Assembly (NCBI RefSeq): GCF_001540865.1
Contig: NC_033637.1
Coordinates: forward strand, 3,553,349-3,617,348
DNA length: 64,000 bases
Reading direction: 5' to 3'
Source of the DNA: Ananas comosus
Lineage: Eukaryota > Streptophyta > Magnoliopsida > Poales > Bromeliaceae
In this document: positions 1 through 9,393 of the stretch, one piece after another
How positions within the stretch are numbered: the first letter of the stretch is position 1
Layout of the letters: every line of letters begins with the position of its first letter
Notes under the pieces: generated by a model
Database searches by the model: none
What the model was told of the DNA's origin: nothing
The model's input: only the letters and a program-made list of their open reading frames with translations
Program-made: the position numbers and the translations under genes

Positions 1-115
1 TAACCTCTTCTTGAGCTTTCCTCATAATGTGGGGGTGCCGATTGAGCAAGCTCAGTCATGACCCACTCCAGAGTTGTAGAGGTGGAATCAATGCCCGCAA
101 CAAGCATGTCCTATT
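1..115 (-). pseudogene. cytochrome P450 fragment (I-helix region), frameshifted
   Basis: Read on the minus strand, this edge encodes a P450 I-helix: AGIDSTSTTLEW followed by VMTEL, matching the oxygen-binding AGxD/E-T/S-T signature of CYP71-clan (A-type) plant enzymes. After the MTELA residues the frame must shift by one base to continue as NRHPHIMRKAQEEV, the normal next stretch of the family. This is therefore a broken copy, unless there is a base error. The window begins inside it, so the heme-binding end cannot be judged. Together with the N-terminal piece at 911-1078 it looks like the remains of one minus-strand gene. Confidence 0.7.
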
Positions 116-910
116 CGTCCAATGCAGTTATAGTTTTCAAATGATATTGTTAATTTGAACGCGGAGGTAATATATTTTTAAAATGGAAAAATTTTAAATA
201 CCACTTTTATAATTTCACACTTTCTCACTTTATTATCCTGTAGTTTAAAATGTATCAATTTAGTATTTTGTAGTTTCATTTTTATCTTTTTATTATCAAT
301 TTTACTAATTTTTTTCGTTAAATCAGTGACAAAGTTAAAACTAAAAGATACTAAAGTGAATATTCAATAAATATAGATAGAATATCTGAAGTTTTTTATA
401 TATATAATTTAATAAAATATTAATGGAGGAACTGACGAAAAGATAAAAATAAAATCACATGACACTAATTTAATACACTTTAAATCATAAAATACTAAAA
501 TAAAAAAATATAAAACTAAATGGGTGGTATCTAATTAAAGCTTATCCTTTTAAAATAAGTTACTTCTTTATACATAGTAATTTTAGATGATAAAGTATTC
601 TAATGCATCATATTTGATCTTAATTTTCAAGCTGTTTGATTTACAGTATGCTTTTTAAGATGTCAGAAAATGAGACGCCGGATTAGCTATGAAATCCCAC
701 GCTGTGCTGTCACACGAATCTGACGCGACGTCGACCAAAGTTAAAAATTTTAGTAAAATCTTATAATCTCTTCAAATGTTTGAATTCAAAAATCCACCTC
801 CTCTCTTGGTATTTTTGTGGTCGTAGTTAGTAGCCTACCCTAGCTTGTCTTGTGATAGATAACAAATTATTTTAAAAAAAATTAAAAAGATAAAATGTAT
901 TTTCAAATTT
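116..910. other. AT-rich non-coding interval between P450 fragments
   Basis: No exon of a P450 or other protein could be read here on either strand. The DNA is AT-rich with short homopolymer runs. It sits where the missing middle of the P450 would lie, so it may be an insertion or scrambled intron. Confidence 0.4.
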
Positions 911-1078
911 TTATTTTTTATCATCGAGCAGGTGGAGGTGGCCGATGACGGCCGGGAGGGACGGCGGAGACCGAGGGAGGCGGCAACGACTACTACGACT
1001 ATGATTGCTATAGGTTAAGATGCAGAGCAACGACAAGATCATGATGACAATGAGGAAGGAGAGGACGATGTACTCCAT
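911..1078 (-). pseudogene. cytochrome P450 N-terminal fragment (membrane anchor)
   Basis: The minus strand from an ATG at 1078 encodes MEYIVLSFLIVIMILSLL, a hydrophobic ER anchor, then a basic stretch and the proline-rich hinge PPSLPAVIGHLHLL typical of A-type plant P450s (CYP71 clan). The frame stops soon after LLDDKK, where an intact enzyme would continue for over 400 residues. The 116-910 interval, which should hold the rest of exon 1, shows no P450 coding text and is AT-rich, so the body appears deleted or replaced. The subfamily cannot be assigned from this piece. Confidence 0.65.
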
Positions 1079-1187
1079 TATCGTTCTCCTCACAGGCAAC
1101 TGCAGGGAAGAACTATTGTGATTGAGAAAAACATTTATAAAAAGATCAGCGTTTGCATGGGAAAACAATCACAAACTAACCGACTGT

Positions 1188-1339
1188 TTATAGATCAAGT
1201 GGCAAAAGGCTTAGTGATTGATATCTGAGATTCCAAGTTCGAATCCTAGTTAATTCATATTTTTAGTTAAATTTATTTTTAAATAAAATAAACGAAATGA
1301 ATAACATGCTACCTATCTCTCTACAATAAAAAAAAAAAA
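1188..1339 (+). mobile_element. tRNA-derived SINE, copy 1
   Basis: The unit starts near a degenerate Pol III A box (AGTGGCAAAAGGCTTAG). It has an exact B-box core GTTCGAATCC, a conserved 3' half (AAATAAAATAAACGAAATGA, then ATGCTACCTATCTCTCT) and ends in a poly(A) tail running into the single N at 1340. The same element occurs at about 10295-10463 and 33800-33966 (plus) and at 43965-44115 and 48705-48850 (minus). Head-to-tail reading here is normal, so the mirror-reversed block starts after it. Confidence 0.75.
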
Positions 1340-1340
1340 N

Positions 1341-1715
1341 AATTAACGGCTACAATCGACCAACGTTCAAATTGCCACATCTTTATAAGTTTAGTACATT
1401 TTAAAACTATCTTTTAAGAAATATGATATATTTTATTCTAGTTATATAAACTAGATTTAAAAATTACAGTATAGTAGTGTAAAACACTCTAAAAATAAAA
1501 GTCGGCAACTAAAACTCGGGGAAGCTAGTGATCCGTTTACTATAACTTTTTAGCGTTTTAAATAAAAGATCCAAGAAGTTTATGAGATCTAGTTGAGATT
1601 GCCTCGGCTAGCAGCTAAGCTTTCAGGCTTATAGCTTTTGTTGAACCTTCGTGCCTCCGGAGGCACGAAGGTATTCATATGATCGGCGTGAGATATATAC
1701 ATATATATGTGTATA
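1341..1715. mobile_element. arm of a foldback MITE, written backwards
   Basis: Reversed without complementing, this stretch reads AGTGCGGCTAG, then TATGGAAGCACGGAGGC, then GTTTTCGATATTC, through TATCATTTGCCTAGTGATCG to CTCAAAATCAACGGCTG. This matches, as the opposite arm, the MITE half at 7880-8105 and both arms of the copy at 55330-55885. As printed it matches nothing on either strand. If the block is flipped in place, this arm and the one at 7880-8105 become the two ends of one complete foldback element. Confidence 0.8.
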
Positions 1716-1751
1716 TTTTTAATAGTCATTTTAAAATTTATAGCTTGGACT

Positions 1752-2041
1752 TCCCCCTTTCTAGCTTCGTCCACAACGGACTCCTTTTCGTCGCCTCTAT
1801 AGGTCGCCGCCGTTAGGCTATGGACGTCTTCGTAATTTGTGCGTTATTTTCCCCTTAATTTCGTGAAGGATAAGGTTAAGGCTATAGTTTGTTTAGTTTT
1901 CGAGTAGAGTTAAAGTAGTTTTTTAACCAAGATGGTGGCTAGGCTCTACTTTAGTTGCGTAAGCTTAGCTTAGCTTAGCCTCTCGTTCGTCTTCCTCTAC
2001 CTTTGCCCTGCGAGTGGAGCTAAGCTTCTCAGCCAGCGGTA
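1752..2041. pseudogene. ACX4: 5' end of acyl-CoA oxidase 4 (ACX4), readable only backwards
   Basis: Reading from 2041 down to 2017 gives GCC-ATG context and M-A-T-D-S-S-N-R, ending in a GTGAGC donor. From 1822 the text resumes after a TTCTGCAG acceptor with GIGLPPLDISAAFPQATPAS followed by IFPPS. LPP-x-(D/E)-(I/M)-S-(A/V)AFPQATPAS-x-FPP is the N-terminal signature of plant short-chain acyl-CoA oxidase 4, a peroxisomal flavoenzyme of the last beta-oxidation rounds. Upstream (2045-2330 reversed) reads like a CT-rich 5' UTR. The FAD and substrate-binding exons were not found in this window; a MITE follows exon 2. It may be a truncated gene or a gene split by misassembly. Confidence 0.75.
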
Positions 2042-2159
2042 CCGTTCCCTAGCCTCTTTACCTAGCTAGCCCCTCTTTGTTCTCCTAGCGCCGAAGATCC
2101 TAATCCAAAAGCACTCTCCTCTTCCTATCACTCCTTCTATACCCCTTTTTCTTCCGAAA

Positions 2160-2213
2160 TTCCCGAGCTTTCCTCCTCCTCCTCCTCCTCCTCCTCCTGC
2201 TGCTGCTGCTGCT
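2160..2213. repeat. CTC/CTG trinucleotide tracts
   Basis: A run of CTC followed by CTG triplets. Inside the reversed block this becomes a pyrimidine-rich triplet run upstream of the ACX4 start, typical of a plant 5' UTR. The glutamate/glutamine-rich ORF it seems to create on the minus strand is an artefact. Confidence 0.6.
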
Positions 2214-2356
2214 CCTGCTTCGCCTCACCCGCTACTGCAGTGCCGTGCCTAATGCTAAGAAAACAGCACAAACTCTTCTTAGTTGGGAACACGCAACCTA
2301 ATCTCCCCCGGGTGACAACTATATACAGATAACACAACATATATATATATATATAT

Positions 2357-2590
2357 ATATCTCAACTAGGTCCTATGAAAATGTTTATAGTAAGGGTACA
2401 ACGATAGTGGAAAAATCGGTAACCTAGATGAAAAACTAATGTTTATCGAGAACCTAGTTTGTGATAAGGTGGATGGTGGTGGATGGGGGTAGTAGAATTA
2501 GAGTGTAGAGAGGTAGGTTTATGATTTTTGTGTGTTCATAGTGAACCCACTATGAACATTTTCATAAGATCGGTATGAGAGAGAGAGATA
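2357..2590. mobile_element. small foldback MITE inside the reversed block
   Basis: Reversed, the left end reads GGCTAGAATACTTTTACAAG and the right end contains TTGTAAAAGTATCC, a matching inverted pair; both sides are flanked by (TA)n/(GA)n. The terminal GCTAGAATAC is shared with the normally oriented element at 55945-56425, again only when this stretch is read backwards. Confidence 0.5.
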
Positions 2591-3303
2591 TATATATATA
2601 TATATAAATTTTAAATTTTAAATTAAAATTTAACTTTAAATTTAAATGTAGCTTATAGAGGAATAAAGCTACCTAACACCCGCCCTCCCTCGCCCGCGCT
2701 CGGCCGCGCCATGCCTAAAAAAAAAACGGGAAAAAGAACACCCTGGTTGTTAGAAAAAAGAAGAAAAAAAGGAAAAGATTGAAAAAAATAATTTTAATTT
2801 TAAATAATCAACTATAAAATGTTTACCATTAGAATATAATGATTGAAATGTCAAATCCACTACAACTACTTCTGACACTTCTGTTTATAACTTGGAGAGT
2901 ATTGTCGATAATAAAAAAAAAATTTCATATCAACTTACATATTTAATTACATGATGAATACAGAAAATAAATGATATATTAAATTTTATAAAATCTTAAA
3001 TATATTTAAAAAACGGCGCATCGCGCCCGGAAGTGATCATTTTTTCTTTGGTGTCTTTTATGTAATTTGCCACACTTTTTCCAATCCTTTTTTGTTTTCG
3101 TTTCTTTTTACTTGTTTATCTATTCTTATGTTAAGTTCCCATCCTTTACTTGTTTACCTAATATGTTAAGTCCCCTCCCTCTCTCTTTATTACGTCCCTT
3201 CTTTCCAGCGTCCCCTTTTTCTGTCAATGGATGAAGAAAGCAATAAAATAAACGGCGTCAATCCCCCTTATTCTATAAAAATTTGTACATTAATCAAAGG
3301 TTG
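2591..3303. other. unassigned DNA in reversed block
   Basis: No exon or repeat end was recognised when read in any of the four directions. AT-rich with a short GC-rich patch near 2680-2710. Confidence 0.3.
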
Positions 3304-4820
3304 TCGAGGCATCTGGGTTAGTTTCTTTCAATATATATTAATATCAAGTAGCTTTCACTACCTTTTACAACAGATTAGTTGACTATAATTAATTAAACGG
3401 GTATACTAAATTTAAAAATCAAAATAAAATAAAAATATAATATGTGACAATTCATATGCAAATACAGGGGAGTTAATCTCTGAGTTAACGTTTTAAACTT
3501 TCTTCATCTTGATTATAGTATACCTCTCACTTTTGTTTTCAAGTGTTTTGACAGTTATGTTAACTTTAAATCAAAAACATTTTAAGTGTCGAAAACACCG
3601 TACTTGAATGAAGATTAACGTAATTAATTGGGAAACATCTAATAGTTCGTTGATTAATTTCGTCTTATTTCATTCTTTTTTTAATTTTTTTGTTTCACCT
3701 CTAGCAGGATAATCACTAAAAAAACGGGTTTGTTTAATTAAGACTATGAATAAAAGTAGATGTAAACATACTTGGGCTCCTAAAAAGAGAAAGAAAAAAA
3801 GAAATAAAGATCAAAGCTTAACTTATCCCCTCTAGGGATCTAGTTCCTGGTTTTAGGTTTGGGAATTTGATACCCGTATTCTATTACTTGGTTGCTTAGT
3901 CCGTATAATAATTTGTTATGTTTGACGTGTTTAATTTTACTTAGTCTCCTTTAAAAAAATTTTTCTTTAGCTTCTTCTCCCGTTGGTTGGATTACTCCTA
4001 TTCTTCTCCTTTCTAACATATCCGTCGGTTGAATTAATAAAAATAAGAATCTTTCTTAATTTTCGTGTGAATTCATTTCTATAGTATTTGACAGTGGAAA
4101 TTTAAAGTTACTGGTTTTTTTAAATAAAAGTTCGAGTACTTTCCGTGTTTGACTAATCCTAAGAAGTCCACTCCCGCGGAAGCAAGGAGTAACAGTGCGG
4201 GGCCTAATGATGCAAGAAGCCCGAGTGGTTGTCTAGGCGGCATGTGTATTTTTAAAAAGCATATATGCTTCGCTATCGACATGGACGTTTGTCTATCCTC
4301 GATGTTATTTTCATGTCTCGACGATTTTGAATTTGTATATATTCCAGGGTGACATGTTTGTACGGGGTTTTATGATGGTAGAGAGTCTAGCTATTAGTTT
4401 GTGGGTGACATACATGTACCGTGTCGGTTTTGATAGAGACTATCCCGAGGAGATCATACCACTGGCCCATCTATCCCTAGATCGAGCACTGAGGGAATGG
4501 AGCTAGTCTTAGTCGTTATCGTCGTAGTCTGTTTCTTAGACGTTTTTCCACCTTTGTTTATCCACACTGTTAATGACGTTTTGTCTCATCAAGAGTCACC
4601 CACGGCAGTGGCTGGGGTTGCCGGACAGGTGATTCAGATGTCATGTTCATACTTTGACTATCCATCTCTTATCATTTAATTCGACCTTTTTAAGATGTCG
4701 ATATACAGTGATATGATGGCGATAGGTTGGTTACGAGAGACATCTGTATTTTTACGTAGTGAACGATGTTGAGTTGATGGAACTAGGTTAGAGTTTCTTG
4801 GCGGTCGACCGATCAGGTTG
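3304..4820. repeat. tandem duplication unit A (about 1.52 kb, in reversed block)
   Basis: This unit is followed directly by a near-identical copy at 4821-6346; offsets between matching points are 1516-1527 bp. Read backwards it contains GTGAGCCCGAAGAACG and CCGGGGCGTGACAA, the style of sequence found in plant LTR-retrotransposon ends, and several TTTGCAG/GTAAGGG splice-like signals. Small ORFs seen on the printed strands (about 4079-4352) are artefacts of the reversal. Confidence 0.75.
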
Positions 4821-6346
4821 TCGAAGCATCTGGGTTAGTTTCTTTCAATATATACTAATATCAAGTAGTTTTCACTACCTTTTACAACAGTCTAGTCAAC
4901 TGTAATTAATTAAACGGGTACGCTAAATTTAAAAATCAAAATAAAATAAAAATATAATATGTGTAATTCATATACAAATATAGGGGAGTTAATCTCTGAG
5001 TTAACGTTTTAAACTTTCTTAATCTTGATTATAGTATACCTGTCACTTTTGTTTTCAAGTGTTTTGACAGTTATGTTAACTTTAAATCAAAAACATTTTA
5101 AGTGTCGAAAACACCGTACTTGAATGAAGATTAACGTAATTAATTGGGAAACATCTAATAGTTCGTTGATTAATTTCGTCTTATTTCATTCTTTTTTTAA
5201 TTTTTTTGTTTCACCTCTAGCAGGATAATCACTAAAAAAACGGGTTTGTTTAATTAAGACTATGAATAAAAGTAGATGTAAACATACTTGGGCTCCTAAA
5301 AAGAGAAAGAAAAAAAGAAATAAAGATCAAAGCTTAACTTATCCCCTCTAGGGATCTAGTTCCTGGTTTTAGGTTTGGGAATTTGATACCCGTATTCTAT
5401 TACTTGGTTGCTTAGTCCGTATAATAATTTGTTATGTTTGATGTGTTTAATTTTACTTAGTCTCCTTTTAAAAAATTTTTCTTTAGCTTCTTCTCCCGTT
5501 GGTTGGATTACTCCTATTCTTCTCCTTTCTAACATATCCGTCGGTTGAATTAATAAAAATAAGATTCTTTCTTAATTTTCGTGTCAATTCATTTCTATAG
5601 TATTTGACAGCGGAAATTTAAAGTTACTGGTTTTCTGAAATAAAAGTTCGAGTACTCTCCGTGTTTGACTAATCCCAAGAAGTCCACTCCCGCGGAAGCA
5701 AGGAGTAACAGGACGGGGCCTAATGATGCAAAAGGCCTGAGTGGTTGTCTAGGCGGTATGTGTATCTTTAAAAAGCATATATGCTTCGCTATCGACATGG
5801 ACGTTTGTCTATCCTCGATGTTATTTTTATAGCTCGATGATTTTGATTTTGTATATATATATTTTATATTCCAGGGTGACATGTATGTACGAGGTTTTAT
5901 GATAGTAGAGAGTCTAGCTTTTGGTTTGTGGGTGACATACATGTACCGTGTTGGTTTTGATGGAGATTATCCCGAGGAGATCATACCACTGGCCCATCTA
6001 TCCCTATATCGAGCACTGAGAGAATGGAGCTAGTCTTAGTCGTTATCGTCATTGTCTGCTTTCGAGACGTTTTTCCACCGTTGTTTACCCACACTATTGA
6101 TGACGTTTTGTCTCATCAGGAGTCACCCACGGCAGTGGCTGGGGTTGCCGGACGGGTGATTCAGATGTCATATTCATACTTTGACTATCTATCTCTTATC
6201 ATTTAATTCGACCTTTTTAAGATGTCGATATACGGTGATATGATGTCGATAGGTTGGTTACGAGAGACATCTGTATTTTTACATAGTGAACGATGTTGAG
6301 TTGATGGAACTAGGTTAAAGTTCCCTGGCGGTTAACCGATCAGGTC
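4821..6346. repeat. tandem duplication unit B (in reversed block)
   Basis: Second copy of the unit at 3304-4820, differing by scattered substitutions and small indels (for example an extra TA repeat near 5855). The high identity suggests a recent duplication, two haplotypes joined in tandem, or one LTR pair with a lost interior. Confidence 0.75.
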
Positions 6347-7870
6347 GGACACGGGTTTGATGTGGCGTGTGGTGGGTGCCTCCACCAGCCAGGTTCTTTT
6401 GATAGGTTTGCCCTGATGACGTTACATTTACGTTCTTTTCGGAGTGAGGCCTCGCCGTGAGCACCCACGCTGGGTTGGCTCATACGTTTGCACAGAAATA
6501 GCTCGAGTTAGTCCGAAGGTGTCCGATATCAGTTGTGTTTATCCAGTTTGACCAGATTGTTGGTTCCGACTGCACGGAAGCCGTGTTAGACTACGTTCTA
6601 CATCCTTAGACCCAAGGCAGTCGGGGCTACCGTGGGCTATCATGTTTTGTCAGATTGAGAAGACATCTTTGCTCGAGCCGAGGAGTCGTGCTCGCATTAG
6701 AGTTGGATGTGATTAGATTCATAGGTGCTGTGAGATTGTTGCCACTATGTTTTTCTTTAGTCGAGGACTTCGATTTAGACCATTGAAAAACTTTTCACAG
6801 TCCATATCCAAATTATTCAAAAGAGGATTCAGTTTAAGGTCAAGTCGTCTATTATTAAATAGATCTTAGTAATTTAATACGAGGTTTAAGTCCAAAGTAT
6901 ATTTTTGTTCGTTTAGGTACTTAAGCTCGATGATTGTTCCCTGATATTATAGGTATCTTTGTACGACTGTGAAAGATTTTGAATCCTCCTTAAGGCTTCA
7001 CAAACCAGTTATAATTGGGTGGAGTTTACGAGTACGTTTTGGCCGATCTTCATCTAGCTTCTTCGGGACGCGGCCTTGTCGGAGTTGCTTTAGTTGGTTC
7101 GACATTCTCGTTAGGAGATCTCTCTTCTTTTCTTTACTCTAGCTTGGAGTTTATTGATCTCTCTCTCTTTCTCCTCGACGATGGGACAAAGAGGTTCGAG
7201 TTGTGTATTTATATCGACCCCAGCCAGCCCCTATTTGGGTTGTCGCTTTTACTGGTTTTCTGGAGAATGGTTGAGTTTAGACGGCGGACTCATGGCCATG
7301 AGTTAAACCCATGACCATGGGACGTGAGTCGGTCGTTAGGTTTGCGACACATGGTCATGATTAGGCTACGTCATAGACATGGATCAGGATCATGGCCATG
7401 AGGGGAGTCCATGGCTATGAGTTGTGAGTTTTGGATGTTAAATGTTTTAAGTCACAGTCTCGAGGTTAGAGCGTAACGCGGCTCAAGCAAAACGCAGGTA
7501 AAGCGCGGTTTGCTGAGTTTGAGCAGGGCTGTGAGATGTCCACACAGCTGTTCGGTATCTATGATGTCAGTGAGACTGGCGATTTGGGGTCCCTATGATG
7601 TGAGTAGTGAGAAGAGATAGTAAATTCAGAGAAAGAAAAAAGGACGTTTCTCTTACTATCCCCTAATCTTTTATATTACCTTTTAGGATCTCTCTTATCA
7701 TCTCTCGTTTCTCTTCGTTCTAAGCACCTACGATTGTCCCTAGGAGGTTATAACACTCTAGCCGCTCTAAACTACCCTCGCCGCGTCCTAGATGTTGCTT
7801 AAAGTACCCTAAACTTCCTGCCCGTCACCGCGCCTAGTACTACCTAGCTGCTTCTTCGGGTCTCCTATGG
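6347..7870. other. retroelement-like sequence in reversed block
   Basis: Reversed, this reads as typical plant repeat DNA with several GGTACCGGTAC-like motifs (7270-7420), then a CT-rich stretch resembling a leader (7120-7170). No intact polyprotein could be read. The 99-residue ORF printed at 7015-7314 is not credible because the text is backwards. Confidence 0.4.
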
Positions 7871-7879
7871 GTTTAAAAT

Positions 7880-8105
7880 ATTTTGTAAGATTTTTATTTT
7901 CAACCATTAATTTTGAGCCACTTCGATCACTAGGTAAATGATATCGAAAAATCACAAAATTTATTTTCTAGATACTTCAAATACTCTAGATCAATTCTAA
8001 CGGAACCGATCGTCGATTCGAAAGTCCGAACATCGAAAACAAAGTGGAAGCACGGAGCCCTCCGTGCTTCCATAAGCATCCTAGCCGCACTCCATATATA
8101 TATAT
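7880..8105 (+). mobile_element. right arm of foldback MITE (normal orientation)
   Basis: Begins TTTTGTAAGATTTTTATTTT and runs through ATCACTAGGTAAATGATATC to GGAAGCACGGAGCCC, TCCGTGCTTCC and GCCGCACTC, ending in (TA)n. It aligns with 55670-55885 in the same orientation. Its partner arm is the backwards text at 1341-1715. Confidence 0.75.
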
Positions 8106-8109
8106 ATAG

Positions 8110-9240
8110 AGAGAGAGAGAGCGTGGCGCTAGACTTATATGCTTTTAGAAGCACAATGACTACTTAGCCATCAAGTCATATTTGATATTGAAACTTTCAA
8201 ATCGGCGATCTATTTTGTTAAAATTGATTTATAATATTTACAGTATCAAATATTTTCGACTTGTCAAGCTTGTAATTATTGAGAATCAGGCAAGGAGTAA
8301 TTAATTAATCCAATTTATGGCCTCTATATATTCATTGTAATAATGAAAGATTATGAATTTACTACAAATCTTGTGTTATCACATTATTTGATCAAAACTA
8401 TTCCTATGATTCTTTATGAGGTTCTTCTTTTGCTACAAAGTATCAAAGTCTTTTTGTTTTTTGTTTTTTGTTTTTTGTTTTTTGTTTTTTGTTTTTTTTT
8501 TAAGAGATAGATAGCATACTACCCGCTTCGTTTATTTCATTTAGCTACAAATTTTTCTTTTATGTTTGTGAAGGATAAAAAAAAATAAAAAAATTAAAAG
8601 CGTTTCTATTTTTTTTTCTAGAGAAAATTATTTATATACTTCTTAAAAATTTCAAACATTCTTATTTACCTCCCTTACAAGGCTAATATAAAAAAATATG
8701 CTTAAATGTATATATTATTAGAATTAAATTCTATTGGTGAACTATTAGAAACAACCATTATTTATGCGAAATTACTTTTTTGCCTTTAAAATATATCCTC
8801 CTATAGCCACCAACTTTTTTATTTATACTTAAGTTAATTAGGGGTTAAAAAAAATTTTAACTTTTGGCACTTTAAAATATATCCTTGGACTTTTTTTTTA
8901 ACTCTCATAGAAATTTAACCGGGATTTAATTCACGATGAGTTAACAGGCACTAACGCAGGGTTATTTTTGAATAATTGGAGAAATATACGAAGAGTATAT
9001 TTGAAATAAAAAAAGAGTAAGAATATATAAGATATTTCATAAGTTTTGAGTGATATATAAATAATTATCCCCTTTCTTATATATTATTATAAAAAAGTGG
9101 GCCGAATGTGGGCCATATTGGGTCGGCCCAGCAAATCTCAAACAACGCCCGAGTCCAACCAAGACCAATGTTGACTCACACGTGCCTGGCACGTGCTTGC
9201 TCTGTCCTCCTCCGGCAACGTACAGAAGACTCCCGAGCGT
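8110..9240. other. intergenic AT-rich DNA with SINE scrap
   Basis: (GA)n near 8109-8123 and a (GTTTTTT)n run at about 8454-8495, followed by a minus-strand 3' piece of the SINE (8500-8550: AAGAGATAGATAGCATACTA, CCCGCTTCGTTTATTTCATT). Nothing else was recognised. Confidence 0.5.
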
Positions 9241-9244
9241 CTCC

Positions 9245-9259
9245 AGAGCCTTCTCGAAA
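9245..9259 (+). promoter_or_regulatory. heat-shock element upstream of sHSP gene
   Basis: Three contiguous 5-bp units aGAGc-cTTCt-cGAAa, one mismatch from the perfect alternating nGAAn/nTTCn/nGAAn array bound by heat-shock factor trimers. It lies about 20 bp before a TATA-rich stretch (9281-9303) and 135 bp before the start codon of a small heat-shock protein, the expected arrangement for heat induction. Confidence 0.7.
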
Positions 9260-9393
9260 CGCACCCTTTCCTCTTCACATATTAATATATATATATATAT
9301 ATACACAGCAGTCTCCCTACCACATCGTCAACAAATTGATCTCACGTATCATCGTTTATTTAGTCTTTGCTTCTGGAAACAACATCTCCATTT

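Larger units (their letters stand above)
1341..7870. other. mirror-reversed block (reversed but not complemented)
   Basis: Read backwards (right to left, same letters) this interval becomes normal plant DNA. At 2041 down to 2017 it gives a Kozak-like start, a short exon and a GT donor; at 1822 down to about 1752 it gives the next exon of acyl-CoA oxidase 4. At 1715 down to 1341 it gives a MITE arm whose other arm lies in normal orientation just right of the block (7880-8105). CpG and GpT appear commoner than GpC and TpG in a sample counted at 4381-4620, the opposite of what is usual. The left edge is the N at 1340; the right edge lies between about 7860 and 7880. Every forward or reverse-complement ORF inside is meaningless. 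Confidence 0.88.

Noticed and set aside
2137..2340. Glu/Gln-rich 67-codon ORF
   Set aside because: Created by triplet repeats in the backwards block.
4079..7314. Paired small ORFs in the duplicated units (about 4079-4352, 4497-4679, 5595-5942, 6024-6206) and a 99-codon ORF at 7015-7314
   Set aside because: They lie in the backwards block; the text only makes sense when read in reverse, so these translations have no meaning.
1341..7870. An ordinary chromosomal inversion as the cause of the odd block
   Set aside because: An inversion gives the reverse complement. The matches here require reversal without complement, which known DNA rearrangements cannot produce.
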